DNA from: Cerrena zonata | Lineage: Eukaryota > Basidiomycota > Agaricomycetes > Polyporales > Cerrenaceae | DNA length: 64,000 bases | Reading direction: 5' to 3' | Assembly (NCBI GenBank): GCA_038087015.1 | Contig: JASBNA010000007.1 | Location: 434,001 to 498,000 of the forward strand | Made by a program: the position numbers and the translations under genes | Shown here: piece after piece, positions 32,919 to 44,057 of the stretch | Layout: every line of letters begins with the position of its first letter | Numbering within the stretch: position 1 is the stretch's first letter | The notes under the pieces: generated by a model | What the model was told of the DNA's origin: nothing | Database searches by the model: none | What the model saw: only the letters and a program-made list of their open reading frames with translations

Positions 32919-34262
32919 ATGACCTCCCCCTATCAACGGAATACTGAACCGCTCCCGTTTGACTCTGAACTCCTCACTTCACTAGGTCCTCATGAGATTC
33001 CGTGGAGAGACCGATACAACTTTCTTGCTTCAAAAGGGTATACTTTACGCCCACGATATCACCCAGAGTGGAAAGCTTCGTGGTTGACGAACGGGGAGAA
33101 AATGGATGATTGTGAGGACTTCTGGAGGGCACATGTAAGTTGATGTCGCGCATCGCACTGACGATATTCTCAGTTTGAGTACGTGAAGTTGCGGCCATCT
33201 CTTTTGGATGCCACAAGGACAGCGGATGGCGCGACTGTTTACGTCAAGAAAGTTAAGACCGGGGACGAGGAGTCCCATATCGCTCGCATGCTCTCTTCTG
33301 ACGAGCTTCGCAGTGATCCGAGCAACCATTGTGTTCCAATCCTCGATTACTTTCAGGACGATAACGATCCATCTATTTCATATATGGTTATGCCCTTTCT
33401 TCGACCTACCGATGAACCAGCTTTTGAAACCGTTGGAAACGTGATAGAATTTGTGGATCAAATTCTCGAGGTACGTACATATACCACAACTCTATATTCC
33501 TCGAATTTTGTAGTAATTGTGGCGTTTACCAGGGCCTGGTCTTCATGCATCATCATAGAGTTGCTCATAGGTACGCAAATACCCAATGAAAGATACGTGT
33601 CATCTGAGAAGGGTCATTTTCAGGGATTGTGCTCTTCCAAACATCATGATGGACGCCAATGCGATGTTTCCACAAGGTTTCCATCCTCTTCAGATTTATT
33701 TCCTCCCTGATGCGAAGACAGTTGCATTTTATAAGTCGCGGGCAAATATCTCCGTCCGATATTACTATGTGGATTTTGGCCTTTCCTCACATTTTTCATC
33801 CGACATTCACCCCACAGAGGTAACTGGAATATACGGACGAGATCAAGATGTCCCGGAGCTGTCAGATAATGTTCCGTATAATCCGTTCAAAACGGATATA
33901 TTTATCATTGGGAATATGCTCAGGAATGAATTTTATGAGGTAAGGTTGAATTATGGCATGGGGTTATTGAATGTGAACTGATACTTGAAAAGAAATACTC
34001 AAATGTCGGTTTCCTTCTCCCGTTGATTGAGTCCATGATGAGACACGATCCGGAGGAAAGACCAGATGCCTCAGATGCCCTGAATCTGTGGAGGGAACTT
34101 CGCCGTAATGTCTGGAGTGCCCACTCGATGTGGAGGCTCCGTGAACGTCAGGAATCTTGGTTACAGTTCGTTATCTTGGAAGATGTGGCACTAGTACATT
34201 GTCTCTGGAGAGCAGGACGCTCCATTATATGCCTTTTGACTGGTAACCATTATTTCGTTTGA
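32919..34262 (+). CDS. Divergent basidiomycete-type protein kinase
   Basis: About five exons. The start MTSPYQRNTEPLPFDSELL follows a CT-rich leader. The N-terminal segment LGPHEIPWRDRYNFLASKGY is typical of a large group of agaricomycete kinases. The kinase core has VYVKKVK (putative ATP-anchoring Lys), YMVMPFLRP (hinge), and FMHHHRVAHRDCALPNIMMD, the catalytic loop assembled across an intron at about 33571-33624. YYVDFGLSSHF is the DFG motif. SMMRHDPEERPDASDAL follows. The HRDxxxxN and DFG residues are present, so it may be active, but the glycine loop is not recognisable. The 3' end may include one more unplaced intron before the TGA at 34260-34262. Substrates are unknown. Confidence 0.75.
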
Positions 34263-34350
34263 TCCTGTGATTACTCTTAGCTCCGGGACATTTATTATAA
34301 CTGTAATTATGAGGGGTGTAGAGTTCGTGTCTTTATGATGTAGCGAGACT

Positions 34351-35688
34351 TTATACAATGTTCATAGAATCTACTCGGGGCGATCGTTGAGAGATGTAAT
34401 GTACCTGGCTCTGATTTCCCTCTATCTCACTCGAGCTTGTCTCTAACATCTTCTCTCTGCCTTCTACTACCGATTTTGATTCCTCGGTGAAAGGAGCAAT
34501 ACCAGTTATCTCATTGGACTCCGAAGGACGATGGTGCATTGGGACATTGAACCGTATAGTTGAAGGTGCATTGCGTGCCCCCGATATGGTACTCGAAAAT
34601 TGGCCTGAGTGCTCGGTGTTGGACGAGAGCCTGAGAAGCCTGAAAACACGACATGCCATGGAGTTCTGCAGTGAGATATTGGGTGCTGTCACTAGCATCT
34701 TGAATACCGGCGGGATACTTGGGGAGAATATCACGACAATGGCAAATATGTTTATACCCACAGTGACACTAGTATTGTGTCAATACCTATTAAAATCGGT
34801 AGGTGAGATTGAAATATACTTACAGGTAGTATAGCTGTCCCGTTTGTAACACCGTTCGATAAATTTTGCCCATGTTCCGATTGTCGAAAAGGAGTTCTAT
34901 TTCTGCTTTCCAGCCCCCTCTTGTATTGTCAGCTAATATCTTGGCAGTAATCGCGAGGAACACCAGGGTATCAAATATTCCGACAACAAGGTACCCCAGG
35001 GCATCGCCTACGGTGAGACTGTTGGCGACGCATTGTTTAGTGGGACCGAGATGTTCACCACTGGCGGAGAACGGTGCGATAAAGGATGTGAATGTGGACA
35101 ACCATAGTGCTGCGAATATGATTTTTGTGGGTAGTGATTCGTAGAAAACGCCGAAGATTCGCATAAGGAAGAGTGCCGAGTTCAGACAGACGGAGAATGC
35201 CGCTAGCCAACATGAGATCTGTATAACGACTTGACAATTATCGAGTGGCGTAGCTAGGAATAAGATGAGCATACATTAATATTTTTCGAGGAAGAAGAAT
35301 ACGTACTTGTAAAGACGAAGGCCGCCATGACGGAACCAGTAGTCGTGAGACTATGCAAGAGCCCCAAGCCACTATTAGGCTATATGTTATGTTGAATATA
35401 CAATAATGCCACATACCGAGAGAGGAAATATACCGCGTCAGGGAATGAGAATATACGCTTTCTGCACATCAGAATCTCGTCTGGTATGCTCATGACAACG
35501 TCCCATAGTAAAATCTAGACACAATAAATTAGCGTCTTACGTTAATCCACAAGAAGATACTATACCCCTAATGTTATCGCAAGAAGGTCCCTGGCAACAG
35601 CAGCTTGTGCTGCATCATGGGGCAGCACGAATGCTAGAGGGGTGTACGGGTTGAGTATAGGGAGAGAAGTGTTTGTTGTGGAAGACAT
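34351..35688 (-). CDS. Multi-pass membrane protein of agaricomycete type, copy A
   Basis: The start MSSTTNTSLPILNPYTPLAF at 35688 lies about 50 bp below a TATAAAAG box. Hydrophobic segments include LLWDVVMSIPDEI (joined by an intron), ISCWLAAFSVCLNSALFLM, IIFAALWLSTFTSFIAPFSA, GYLVVGIFDTLVFLAITAKIL and GINIFAIVVIFSPSIPPVF. The motif MGKIYRTVLQTGQLYYL precedes the last intron. The cytosolic tail is Ser/Glu-rich. It has about six or seven spans and resembles the large DUF6533/DUF6534-like families of mushrooms, whose role is unknown. Its closest relative here is the gene at 49432-50788, which shares PLDNCQ, GPTKxC, GIFDTLVFLAI and IYRTVLQTGQLYYL. TAA is at 34351-34353. Confidence 0.78.
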
Positions 35689-35738
35689 CGTATGTGAAGG
35701 TGTATGTTCTGAGTATGAATCTTCTTACCCAACGCTGT

Positions 35739-35746
35739 CTTTTATA
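35739..35746 (-). promoter_or_regulatory. TATA box of membrane protein copy A
   Basis: TATAAAAG on the minus strand, about 50 bp upstream of the ATG at 35688, in a good position for a core promoter. Confidence 0.5.
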
Positions 35747-36710
35747 CTATCTTCGTGGAGCTTCATATAAACTTCATAGAACAGATGTATCAGGATTGGA
35801 AGAGCCGGAAGTTACAAGGGTCCATGATGGAACGCTTCAGAAGGATGATCCCCATGCAATTGCTAGGTGGACAATGACATTGCTTGACACTTTGAATTAT
35901 CCAACACGACAGGGACATTTGAAACCGAGCAAGAGAACAATTGCGAGTCAAGATGTGAGCTTAATTATATCAAGAGCACTGGATTTAAGAAGACAGAAGT
36001 AGGCAGACGATAAGGATATTTGATAAGGATGCATTATGATTGAACTCACTCCACGGCTGCGTACTAAGAGATCCGAACAGAGGTTGATACCACAGTAGTA
36101 GGGCCGGTAAGCGGTGCGGGACATGGAATGAGCCGCAACTCTAGAATGCAACTTTACTTGAGATTCGCCAGTGGTATTGTAGACTCAAACAGCTTTGAAC
36201 TGTCTGCGTTGTCAAGTGGCTGTAGTAACGAGAGGCGGACCAGGACTTGAAATTTTCACCGGTAGGACGGAGGATCCCTATCGCAGTGAATAGACAAGTT
36301 GACATAGAGTCACGGTAGTAGTAGCCACGATTCGCGTAGTCATCTTTTTAAATAGGTCATGTCCGTACATGTCGTACTCTGTTTCCGACTTGTCTCTGGA
36401 TTTTAATACCACCCCTCGTTATTCGGGGTGAGTACTTTGAGATATTCAATAAACTATATGAGGGATCTGGTTCGATAGAACCGATCAGTCAGTCGACTGG
36501 AATACAGCTAGGAATAAATAATATTCTTTGCCCCTTACATATTCTGTGACTCGGACATCTACTAGTCATGCTGACTTCAAGGTCACGGCCTGATGGCTCT
36601 ATGAGCAAGGGAGTTTTCGTCTAAGGCGGAAGCAGATGAGCAACAGGCCAGCTCGAGGTTCTTATATGTGTGGAAGGATGGATCGGTACTGTACGACCGT
36701 GTCGCCGCCA
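35747..36710. other. Region with a block copied from the kinase promoter
   Basis: No gene is convincing. A frame at 35673-36002 has no domain. Bases 36170-36343 resemble 40539-40698 (listed separately). Confidence 0.4.
36170..36343. repeat. Diverged direct copy of the sequence upstream of the kinase gene
   Basis: This block aligns in the same orientation with 40539-40698. Shared words include TATTGTAGACT, TCCCTATYGCA and GACAAGTTG, in the same order and with similar spacing. The second copy lies just upstream of the kinase gene on the minus strand, so this block may be the remains of a duplicated promoter. Confidence 0.5.
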
Positions 36711-37103
36711 CATCAGCAAACCTACACCTTCCTTGTTGGCGGGCTTGTGCTTTTTTGTGCTTTTTGTACTTGTCGCAAGCATATCTCACCTTGCAAGTAG
36801 CTATAAGGACAGTACAAGTAAATTAGTGTAGAAAAGTATATTTTTTCGACCCCAGTATGGAGCAAGTACAAGTACAATATTTCAAATGCAAGGAAACTTC
36901 CTACTAGTATATGATTGTGAGACTGTACCTTTTGGTTTGGCTTTGGAGGGTTTGGTTGAGCCATATAGAGGAGTGGATGGCTACTATGGTGACATCAGGA
37001 CTATTTATACTACGTACCTTTCGTGAGTTACCCTCTTTCTTTGTCTGCATGGACTAGAACTCGCGGTCCCAACGCTCGTGGCAACCCTGACAAAGACAAG
37101 ACA

Positions 37104-37126
37104 CCTCCCGCAGGTAAAGCGGGAGG
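37104..37126. repeat. Short GC-rich hairpin
   Basis: Perfect 8-bp arms CCTCCCGC and GCGGGAGG are separated by the 7-nt loop AGGTAAA. The outer bases continue into GGTTGTATGG, which resembles the GGTTGTATCC repeats at 45.1-45.3 kb. Confidence 0.45.
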
Positions 37127-38119
37127 TTGTATGGAGTCGCGATCACTCAGGGATGACAATCGAGTGAACGGAGGACGGCTTCATTTGAGTGAGACTCGGA
37201 GCGTTTGGGACGAGCTAGGCCTGCACAAGGCCACATTGCTCTTTCGTCGGCCGGGGTAGTTTCGAGAATCGAGAGGGTGTGGGCGAACACAGTCATTATC
37301 CACAGGGTATTATGCATATGTTGAAGTTCAGCGAGAAGCTGGAAACTTGTCGAGACATAGCCTGTGGGGGGAGGGGACTAAGAATGACGAACTTCGTAAG
37401 TCAATGGCCCTCATGAGGGCGCTCGATCGGAAATGAGTCGGTACGTACCTCATGAACTCGACAAGCCGAGTTTAAGTCATCCCTCATCCAGATGTTATGT
37501 CGAGCTGAATCGAGGTACGTCCTCGTACATTCGTGTGAACCGTGTAATGGGATGGTTAAATACCACACTGACACGATATACGTTGCCCCCCCTCCTCCTT
37601 CACCCACCACCCCTTCGTGGCTTTCATCCCACCCTCCAACCACCCTCCGTTTCGTTGATGGCCAAGTAAGCATGTTCCTCTCGCAGCTTGAGCTCCCGCC
37701 ACGGGACGTGATGATGCAAGAGCTAGTGTCAATACCTACATAGTCCGCGTTTGTGAGAGTTAGCAGGCGTAACTTCTGCGTCTTGATTTGAGTTACTAGT
37801 ATGATCAACACGTACATTGTGACTGTCTTCCGTAAGTAACTTGAACTTCGTGCTCCAGCGTCTCAACACTAGGTTTAGGCTCCTGTTACCCTCTACGGTA
37901 AGCAACAAGACCTGTAGGTAAGTTATTTATGAAAGATATACTAGTAGTAGACTTATACCGCTTTTGTGAATGTATATAAAATATGTCTTTAAATCTGAAT
38001 ATATTTGTTTCTTTACTTTACTTCGTGCTTGAGTAGCTGAGTCACAATTATAGTGCTTCTGTATGGTTAAAATTGCACTTGTGCGCAGTACTTGCACTGA
38101 GCTTGCGGTCGTTATTTCA

Positions 38120-38143
38120 AATACTTGTGCTTGCACAAGTATT
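38120..38143. repeat. Perfect palindrome with 11-bp arms
   Basis: AATACTTGTGC, a 2-base centre TT, then GCACAAGTATT. It sits in the right-hand part of the putative element and shares the words ACTTGTGC and CAAGTA with its surroundings. Confidence 0.7.
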
Positions 38144-38183
38144 GTACCTCATGATGCAAGTAACGCTATACTTGTGCTTTTCC

Positions 38184-38217
38184 GTACTTATTGTACTTGT
38201 ACAAGCACAATAAGTAC
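38184..38217. repeat. 34-bp near-perfect palindrome
   Basis: Arms GTACTTATTGT and ACAATAAGTAC (11 bp, perfect) flank a 12-base centre ACTTGTACAAGC that is itself nearly palindromic. It is about 10 bp inside the right terminal repeat of the putative element. Confidence 0.7.
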
Positions 38218-38388
38218 AAAAAAGCAGGGTGTAGTTTTACTGATGCAAGGGTACTGGTAGTCTTCTCTTCCTAAATAATGTAACACTTGACGACGTCCGA
38301 GCGTTGCCCAACAGTCAGATTCGATCATACACCGATAAACGAGTGCTATTGCATGCATTCAAATCCAAGACAACCTATGATAGTTACT

Positions 38389-40397
38389 TTACGACATACT
38401 AACAGTATTGATTGCAGGTATAGTGTGTTTCAGATCATTGGAGTTCTTAACTGCCTGTCCCAAGTACGTACAGCCGGATATCGTCTGAGACATATCCCTT
38501 TCTGATTGTACGTAGTCCCAAAGGTCAAAATCCCATCCGGAGTAGCTATCGTCATGTTCTTGCTGAGACACGTGGGGAGCTAGCTCGTTCCATTGCCGTA
38601 AATTCTGTGTTGCCCGTTCTCGAGCTATATATGCAACAGCATCAAACCATGCCCGCTCACTCGCCCAGTCAAGTTGGTCATCGGGAGAAAGAGGCTTCAC
38701 TCGGGCGACTATCGGTGTATCTTCCACATGTGCAAAACGTTCGATCATGCTACATAACTTTTTGTCGCTCTCTGGTAAGCAGTTTTGCAATGTCCTTATT
38801 CCTGGGCCGACTGTACCCAGGAAATTTTCGGTAGCAAAGTAGACGTCTCTAGATGTACTCTACATACATTATCAGAGTCGTTTTTGCAATCAATGGAATG
38901 GTAAACTACTCACCGGGCAGATTTCACCTATGTAACATGTTGTAGGATAAGTAGGGTAAGCGTAGGCATACATATTTTGATATGGCCAAGGGGGGTAAAT
39001 GTCTGCCGTACTAATAGGCATACATCCACCCTGTTTTGGACCAAGTCGAAGCGCGAGAAAAGAAGCATAAGGGACCCCCTTCGAAGTTATGGCCGTATTG
39101 AAAACAAGTGCAGGAAGCAATGCCAATGTACGGCTAGTGGGCCTCAGTCGAGACCAAAGTTCATCATTCGGAAGGACCATAGATATTGACATATCCAGGA
39201 TAACTTCAAGAGTGACTAACTGTCCACGTTGAACTGTGGGGAGATGCGGACTGGGGGGGTCAGGAGTACCTGCAATTATATTAAATCACGAGTGACGCAA
39301 GAGCGCTGAAAGAAGGCCCACCTGGAATTGGGTGCCAATCGAGCGAACGATCATTTTGAGAAAATCCCGAACGGACATACGCATCACTGAACATACGAAG
39401 ATAACTCTCATACGGTGGACTCGTATGAAACTCCAATGTGCGTAAATCGTCCAGAAAACGACCAAAATCAGCGGGATATCCCTTCCCAAGTCGAGTACCA
39501 GGCCAAAGTTCTTTCAGCATTCGAACTTGGGTCATTCTCCCAATTCTTGTTGCCCATTTATGGAGAGAACCCCATGGAAGAGTTCCGCGCAAGAGATAGA
39601 ACAGACAGAATGCAAGTGACTCCAGATCGTCGCGTCGTGTTAAGTCTTTCACGAATCGTTAGTATTAGTACAAAAGCATTAGTATTAAGTAGCTCGTCAC
39701 ATACGAAGACCGTTGTGTGCGTTCAAACTAGCCCAGTTTAGAGTTCCAACGAAATTTCTACAATCCGCTTCGGGGTCATATCGCTTATGATCGGGGCCGG
39801 TGAAAGGCTGAATTGCCAGATCGTAATCAACCAGTACGAGGCGAGTTGGATCCTGTAAAGAGATCATCATATTGCCAGGTTTGATATCCCGATGAACGAG
39901 ACCAAGGGAATGAATGTGCTCCAAAGCTGAAATCTAACCGCTGAACAGTCAGCAAAAATATCAACGCGACTTTGCTAATCATGTACCATTTGTTGAGCAA
40001 TACGAAGAACAGTCTTCAGAGATGTACTGCCCTTGTTCTCCTCTTTTAACTCATGAATAGATTTCCCGCATTGCTCAAGAGCAAGATATTCAAAATGAGG
40101 GAATCGACCATAACCATAGAGAGTCGGAATCGACGGATGACCTTGGAGTACCGACAACGCAAGAGCTTCATGCTCGAGCAGGGGCCGGCATATTCTGAGA
40201 GGAGAGCGAGACTTTTTGACGGCCATTACACAACCCGTCGGAGTGTCCACACCGCGATATACCATTGACTACAATAATATAGTTTAAGATTTCGGTTGTA
40301 GGCAGGCACAGAGCCAACTTACATGACCACCCTGTCCGAGGATTTCAGAGAAATTGATGACAAGATTGAGAGTGCGCATTATTTGGTCGGAAGACAT
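38389..40397 (-). CDS. CK1-like divergent protein kinase with long C-terminal extension
   Basis: The start MSSDQIMRTLNLVINFSEIL leads into ILGQGGHVSMVYRGVD (glycine loop, split by an intron) and VMAVKKSRS (Lys). Then come LALEQCGKSIHELKEE, the catalytic loop GLVHRDIKPGNMMI and VLVDYDLAIQPF, a casein-kinase-like DYDLA in place of DFG. GTLNWASLNAHNGL and RRDDLESLAFCLFYLLRGTL are features of CK1-related kinases. After the kinase domain (SLDWHPIPG) a C-terminal part of ~250 residues has no known domain: LVTLEVILDMSISMVLPN, GGCMPISTADIYPPWPYQNM, LDWASERAWFDAVAYIARER. TAA is at 38389-38391. Frames hold across all introns. A broken relative lies at 32030-32508. This looks like a lineage-specific kinase expansion; substrates are unknown. 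Confidence 0.78.
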
Positions 40398-40538
40398 GGT
40401 GTTTGCTCGAGGCTGAATGTTATTCTGTGAATGCACTAGTACTGTCAATAGGGCCTCACGCATGCCCTGGTATTCTGTCAGCAAGTTGAAATTAACGCTA
40501 AGTGTTTCCTCAACGAGTGTGTGTATTAGATCGTCACT

Positions 40539-40698
40539 AGTAGTATTGTAGACTTGAAAACCTGTTGTCAGGTGGCTGAAGCAAGAGACAGATGAGGGCT
40601 TGGGATTTCAAAACTTTCACTAGTAAAACAAGGGGTCCCTATTGCAACGGCGAGACAAGTTGTCACAGAGCAGTAAGGGCCGCGAATTTCATAGTCGG
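40539..40698. repeat. Second copy of the duplicated promoter-like block
   Basis: This is the partner of 36170-36343 in direct orientation. It begins about 140 bp upstream of the kinase start at 40397, so it overlaps that gene's likely promoter. Confidence 0.5.
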
Positions 40699-41006
40699 CT
40701 TTCATGTTGGCCGAGGATGTTACGTTACATCGTGATGCATGATGCTGTAAGTACGAGTCCGTTTCCGACGTCTGCAGTTCATTCATCCATTCGGCATTTG
40801 CCCGTTTCTCCTAATATGGTAATTTCTCTCCGATCACATTCGATCGAGCAGTCATTCAGAACCACCTGCAGTAGTCACGGCGCATACAGGCCTACCCTCA
40901 CCAACTGCTCTTGCATCTCATGAAATAGCGTGATATTCTCATCTTTGCGTCAAGGTAATCAATCGCCTACAACATTACATAGGTCCCGAAGCTCGCTTGT
41001 GTGATC

Positions 41007-42516
41007 ATGTCGAATCTGTATCGTTCTGCGATCCAGGCCAGAGTGTCCAAACTTCCCCCAATGCCACCTCCGCACATGGACGACGAGGATATTGATGAGG
41101 AGGCTGAATCTGCTGATATGATTGGTGCACTTCCATCGTCACTTGGTTCGCGACTGTGAGTGTCTGTTTTTTTAGACGTAACCCCTCGAATACCGGACAT
41201 GGGATACTAATCCCCCATATTAAGATCACATGGCAGTCAGAAACAACGCATACCAAACGCCGCGTTTTCTCCCATATCTGCATCATCCTACTTTGAACAA
41301 GCAATCGAGGTATCCGTCCCCGACTCCGATCTCAACTTCCGTGTATATTACACAGCCCCGAAGACGGAAAACGGTACCGTCTTAGTATGTCACCACGGCG
41401 CAGGCTATTCGGGTCTCAGCTTTGCTTGCTTCGCGAAAGAGATAGCGGAATACGGCGAGGGCGAATGCGGTGTCCTTTCGATCGACTGCCGGGGGCACGG
41501 GAAGACAAATCATATCTCTAGAACACCTGCAGAAACAGAGGATTTGGCGATCGAGACTTTGACAAGTGATCTTGTCAATCTCATTTCGAAAGTCTACCCG
41601 GATCCTAACTCTGCCCCAAGCTTACTGGTAAACGTCATATCTAGCCTCCTTGTTTGACTTGATTACCTGATCGCCTTTAGTTAGTTGGTCACAGCTTAGG
41701 AGGTTCGGTCATTGTACGAGCATGTCCACTTCTTCAAGAGCGCAAATTCCGCATAACTGGTGTCGCCGTTCTGGACGTTGTGGAAGGTACCATAACCATT
41801 TCGAATTTCTCGTCTACCACATGGCTCAAAGATATTTGAACAGAGTTCACGTTGGAGGCACTTCCGATGATGCACAGTCTTTTGGATGCTCGACCACAAG
41901 GATTCAATAGCCCAGAAGAAGCCGTCGAGTGGCAGTAAGTTAGAGAGCGCTCTTCTTGTTATACCCAAACTCACCACTCGACGTCCCTGTTTCAGCTACA
42001 AGACACATGTTATTAGGAATATCGAATCTGCACGAGTCTCCATTCCAGGAGTTATCGTACCCAACCCAAATAGTTCTGCACAGCCTGCATATTTATGGCG
42101 AACCCCACTGCATACTACTGCACCATACTGGACGAGTAAGTCCTCTCCAAATCCTACCCACCGATGACTGACGGAGCGGACGTTCATTTACGAATACTTA
42201 GGTTGGTTTACCGGATTGTCTGGCAAATTCCTCTCAGCGCGAACAGCACGAATACTCGTACTTGCGGGTGCAGAACGGCTTGATAAGGAGTTGATGATTG
42301 GGCAGATGCAAGGGAAGTTCCAGCTTGTAGTACTTGGTAACGTCGGGCATCTGGTTCATGAGGTTTGTCCTTCTTGTTCGGGTTAGAATGATGGGCGTTG
42401 AATTGATAATGAATATTTTTCAGGATGATCCGAATCGGCTTGCGGAGGTTTTGGTAGAATTTTGGAGAAGAAATGAGCGAGTTGTGGTCGGTGTCAAGAA
42501 GGTAGGAGAATTGTAA
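41007..42516 (+). CDS. PPE1: Protein phosphatase methylesterase 1 (PP2A demethylase)
   Basis: This enzyme removes the methyl ester from the C-terminal Leu of the PP2A catalytic subunit and so controls assembly of PP2A holoenzymes. MSNLYRSAIQARVSKLPPMP begins a short tail with acidic DDEDIDEEAE. Then comes the alpha/beta hydrolase: FRVYYTAPKTENGTVLVCHH, GAGYSGLSFACFAKEI, LSIDCRGHGKT, the nucleophile Ser in LVGHSLGGSV, VAVLDVVE, and after an intron FTLEALPMMHSLLDARPQGF with the PME-1 segment EEAVEWH. The catalytic His is in GNVGHLVHEDDP. Six or so introns keep the frame. TAA is at 42514-42516. Length and motif order fit the family, and the gene looks complete. One intron (about 41789-41849) contains an in-frame stop if retained. 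Confidence 0.92.
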
Positions 42517-42804
42517 TTAGGAATGGGAACATCAGGAAGTAAATGGTCATAACTGTGTATTATTATTGACAACATGAACATCCGACCGCTCCATGAAATA
42601 CTCATGCAAGCAAATGGGACTTGGATACATACGTAAACATAGGTGCATAGATTTCCCACATTCGTATCTACTTTATATGCTAACAGGAGCGAAATGTACT
42701 AATAATAGTGAACACGCTAGGCTGATTGCATTAAAGAGTAAGCTAGATTTTTAACCGGCATGTTAAACAATGAACTGAGGTATAGTGGTTATTGAAGACG
42801 TACC

Positions 42805-43146
42805 TCAGGCTTGATCAGTATCATTATTTTCTTCCTCTGGATCGCAGGTGGAGGATTCGGGTTCACCAGAACCATTTACATGTTCCTGTTCTTGTTCATG
42901 CGAAGCATATGCGATCCAGAATCGAGGGATGAGACGTCCAATTGTCTTTACTCCGAAAGACAGAAGCTGTTCCACCCCCACATAGTTCAGTGATAGTAAT
43001 GTGAAGAGTATAAGTATCATGACCGATGTGGTAATCGAGGTTGTGAGATGAAGTGCAAAGATAGGTTCGGAAGCTGATAATTCGTCTCCAAGAGGGGAAA
43101 CGATATTTTGGACGGTTTCTGCATACGTAGAAGACATTGGGGCCAT
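42805..43146 (-). CDS. Small single-pass membrane protein, unclassified
   Basis: The single exon of 113 residues starts MAPMSSTYAETVQNIVSPLG. One strong hydrophobic segment (TTSITTSVMILILFTLLSL) is followed by a short basic stretch (GRLIPRFWIAYAS) and an acidic tail with EPESSTCDPEEENNDTDQ. The charge pattern suggests a short luminal N-terminus and a cytosolic acidic tail. No family is recognised. An ATG eight codons upstream (43170) is possible, and further exons up to 43328 cannot be excluded. Confidence 0.45.
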   Translation of the reverse strand: MAPMSSTYAETVQNIVSPLGDELSASEPIFALHLTTSITTSVMILILFTLLSLNYVGVEQLLSFGVKTIGRLIPRFWIAYASHEQEQEHVNGSGEPESSTCDPEEENNDTDQA

Positions 43147-43767
43147 GATGCGATTTTTTCTACATCGCAATGGGTGATCAACATTGGATAGTCACTCACA
43201 GAGGAATAGGAAGCATACCTGGCGAGCAGATGGAGACTGATGGGGATAATAGGGATGTCTGGCAGTCTCATTGACTGGAACATTGAACGTTTTAACGTCC
43301 ATTTCTTAAGTACCCTGTTGCAATACAAATTCCGTAATTTTGTGATCTGGCCATGGACATGGCTTCCTACTGAGTATTAGCTCCGATCATTGATGTTTTT
43401 TGTGCCCGTGGTCGACACAATGGGGCAGATGCTTTCGACTACCATAACGATTGGTTAATGGCCGTGGCCAACGAAGTTGACCATGGCCGGATTCGGACTC
43501 AAGGTGGATCATCACGGGCTAGGAGAATTCGACGCAACTGGGAAGCAATCGGACGCAGCCGCAGTAAGCGCCCGTAGATTCGAAAATCAATGTAGACAAG
43601 TAGTCGACATCGTCTTGTATCATGTATTACTACCAAAATTTGAGGTTCGTTGAATGTTTTACTTGCTGGAGAATATCTCCCACTCTGTTTCCACTGTATA
43701 ATAGTACTCCGCATCATCCGCCCTACCATCCTTCAGTTGTGTCACTTGTCTGTCAGTCACTGATGGC

Positions 43768-43952
43768 TGCTTCCATTTGCGTCCGAATCTGACACCTGCT
43801 TCTCCGTTGCGTCCTGCTTGCTTCCCACTGCTTCTCACTGCTTCCCTACCGCGTCCTCTCTGCTTCCCACTGCTTCCCATTTGCGTCGCATTTGCTTCCC
43901 TGTTGCGTCGTATCTGCTTCCCTCTGCGTCCACTTTGCTTCAGTCCCGCGTC
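43768..43952 (+). repeat. Array of TGCKTC words, first cluster
   Basis: About 15 copies of TGCTTC or TGCGTC (plus two CGCGTC variants) lie in ~185 bp at roughly 11-12 bp spacing, the two versions being mixed. Frames on both strands through it are low-complexity (minus strand: GKQ and GRK repeats) and not believable proteins. Confidence 0.7.
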
Positions 43953-44057
43953 GTTAGCATGTCCCCTCAATGAACTGACATACAATACATTCTGTCTAGC
44001 ACTTCTACGGTCACCTTTGCAGGTAGGAACATGTGAACCGACGCCTCGTTTGCTATC

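Larger units (their letters stand above)
36711..38245. mobile_element. Putative 1.5-kb non-autonomous DNA element
   Basis: The left end CATCAGCAAACCTACACC (36711-36728) and the inverted right end (38228-38245, reading CATCAGTAAAACTACACC on the minus strand) match at 16 of 18 positions. Both ends are followed inward by related words built from TTTTTTGTRCTT, TTGTGCTT and CAAGTACAA. No long reading frame, transposase or target-site duplication is visible. It also holds a CCTCCCGC hairpin (37104-37126) and two strong palindromes near the right end. This could be a MITE-like element or an old deletion derivative; the alternative is chance terminal similarity in a repeat-rich spacer. Confidence 0.45.

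Noticed and set aside
36430..36500. Possible tRNA-like GGTTCGAT word
   Set aside because: GGTTCGATAGAACC is a small inverted repeat; no acceptor stem, D-arm or anticodon arm can be drawn around it.
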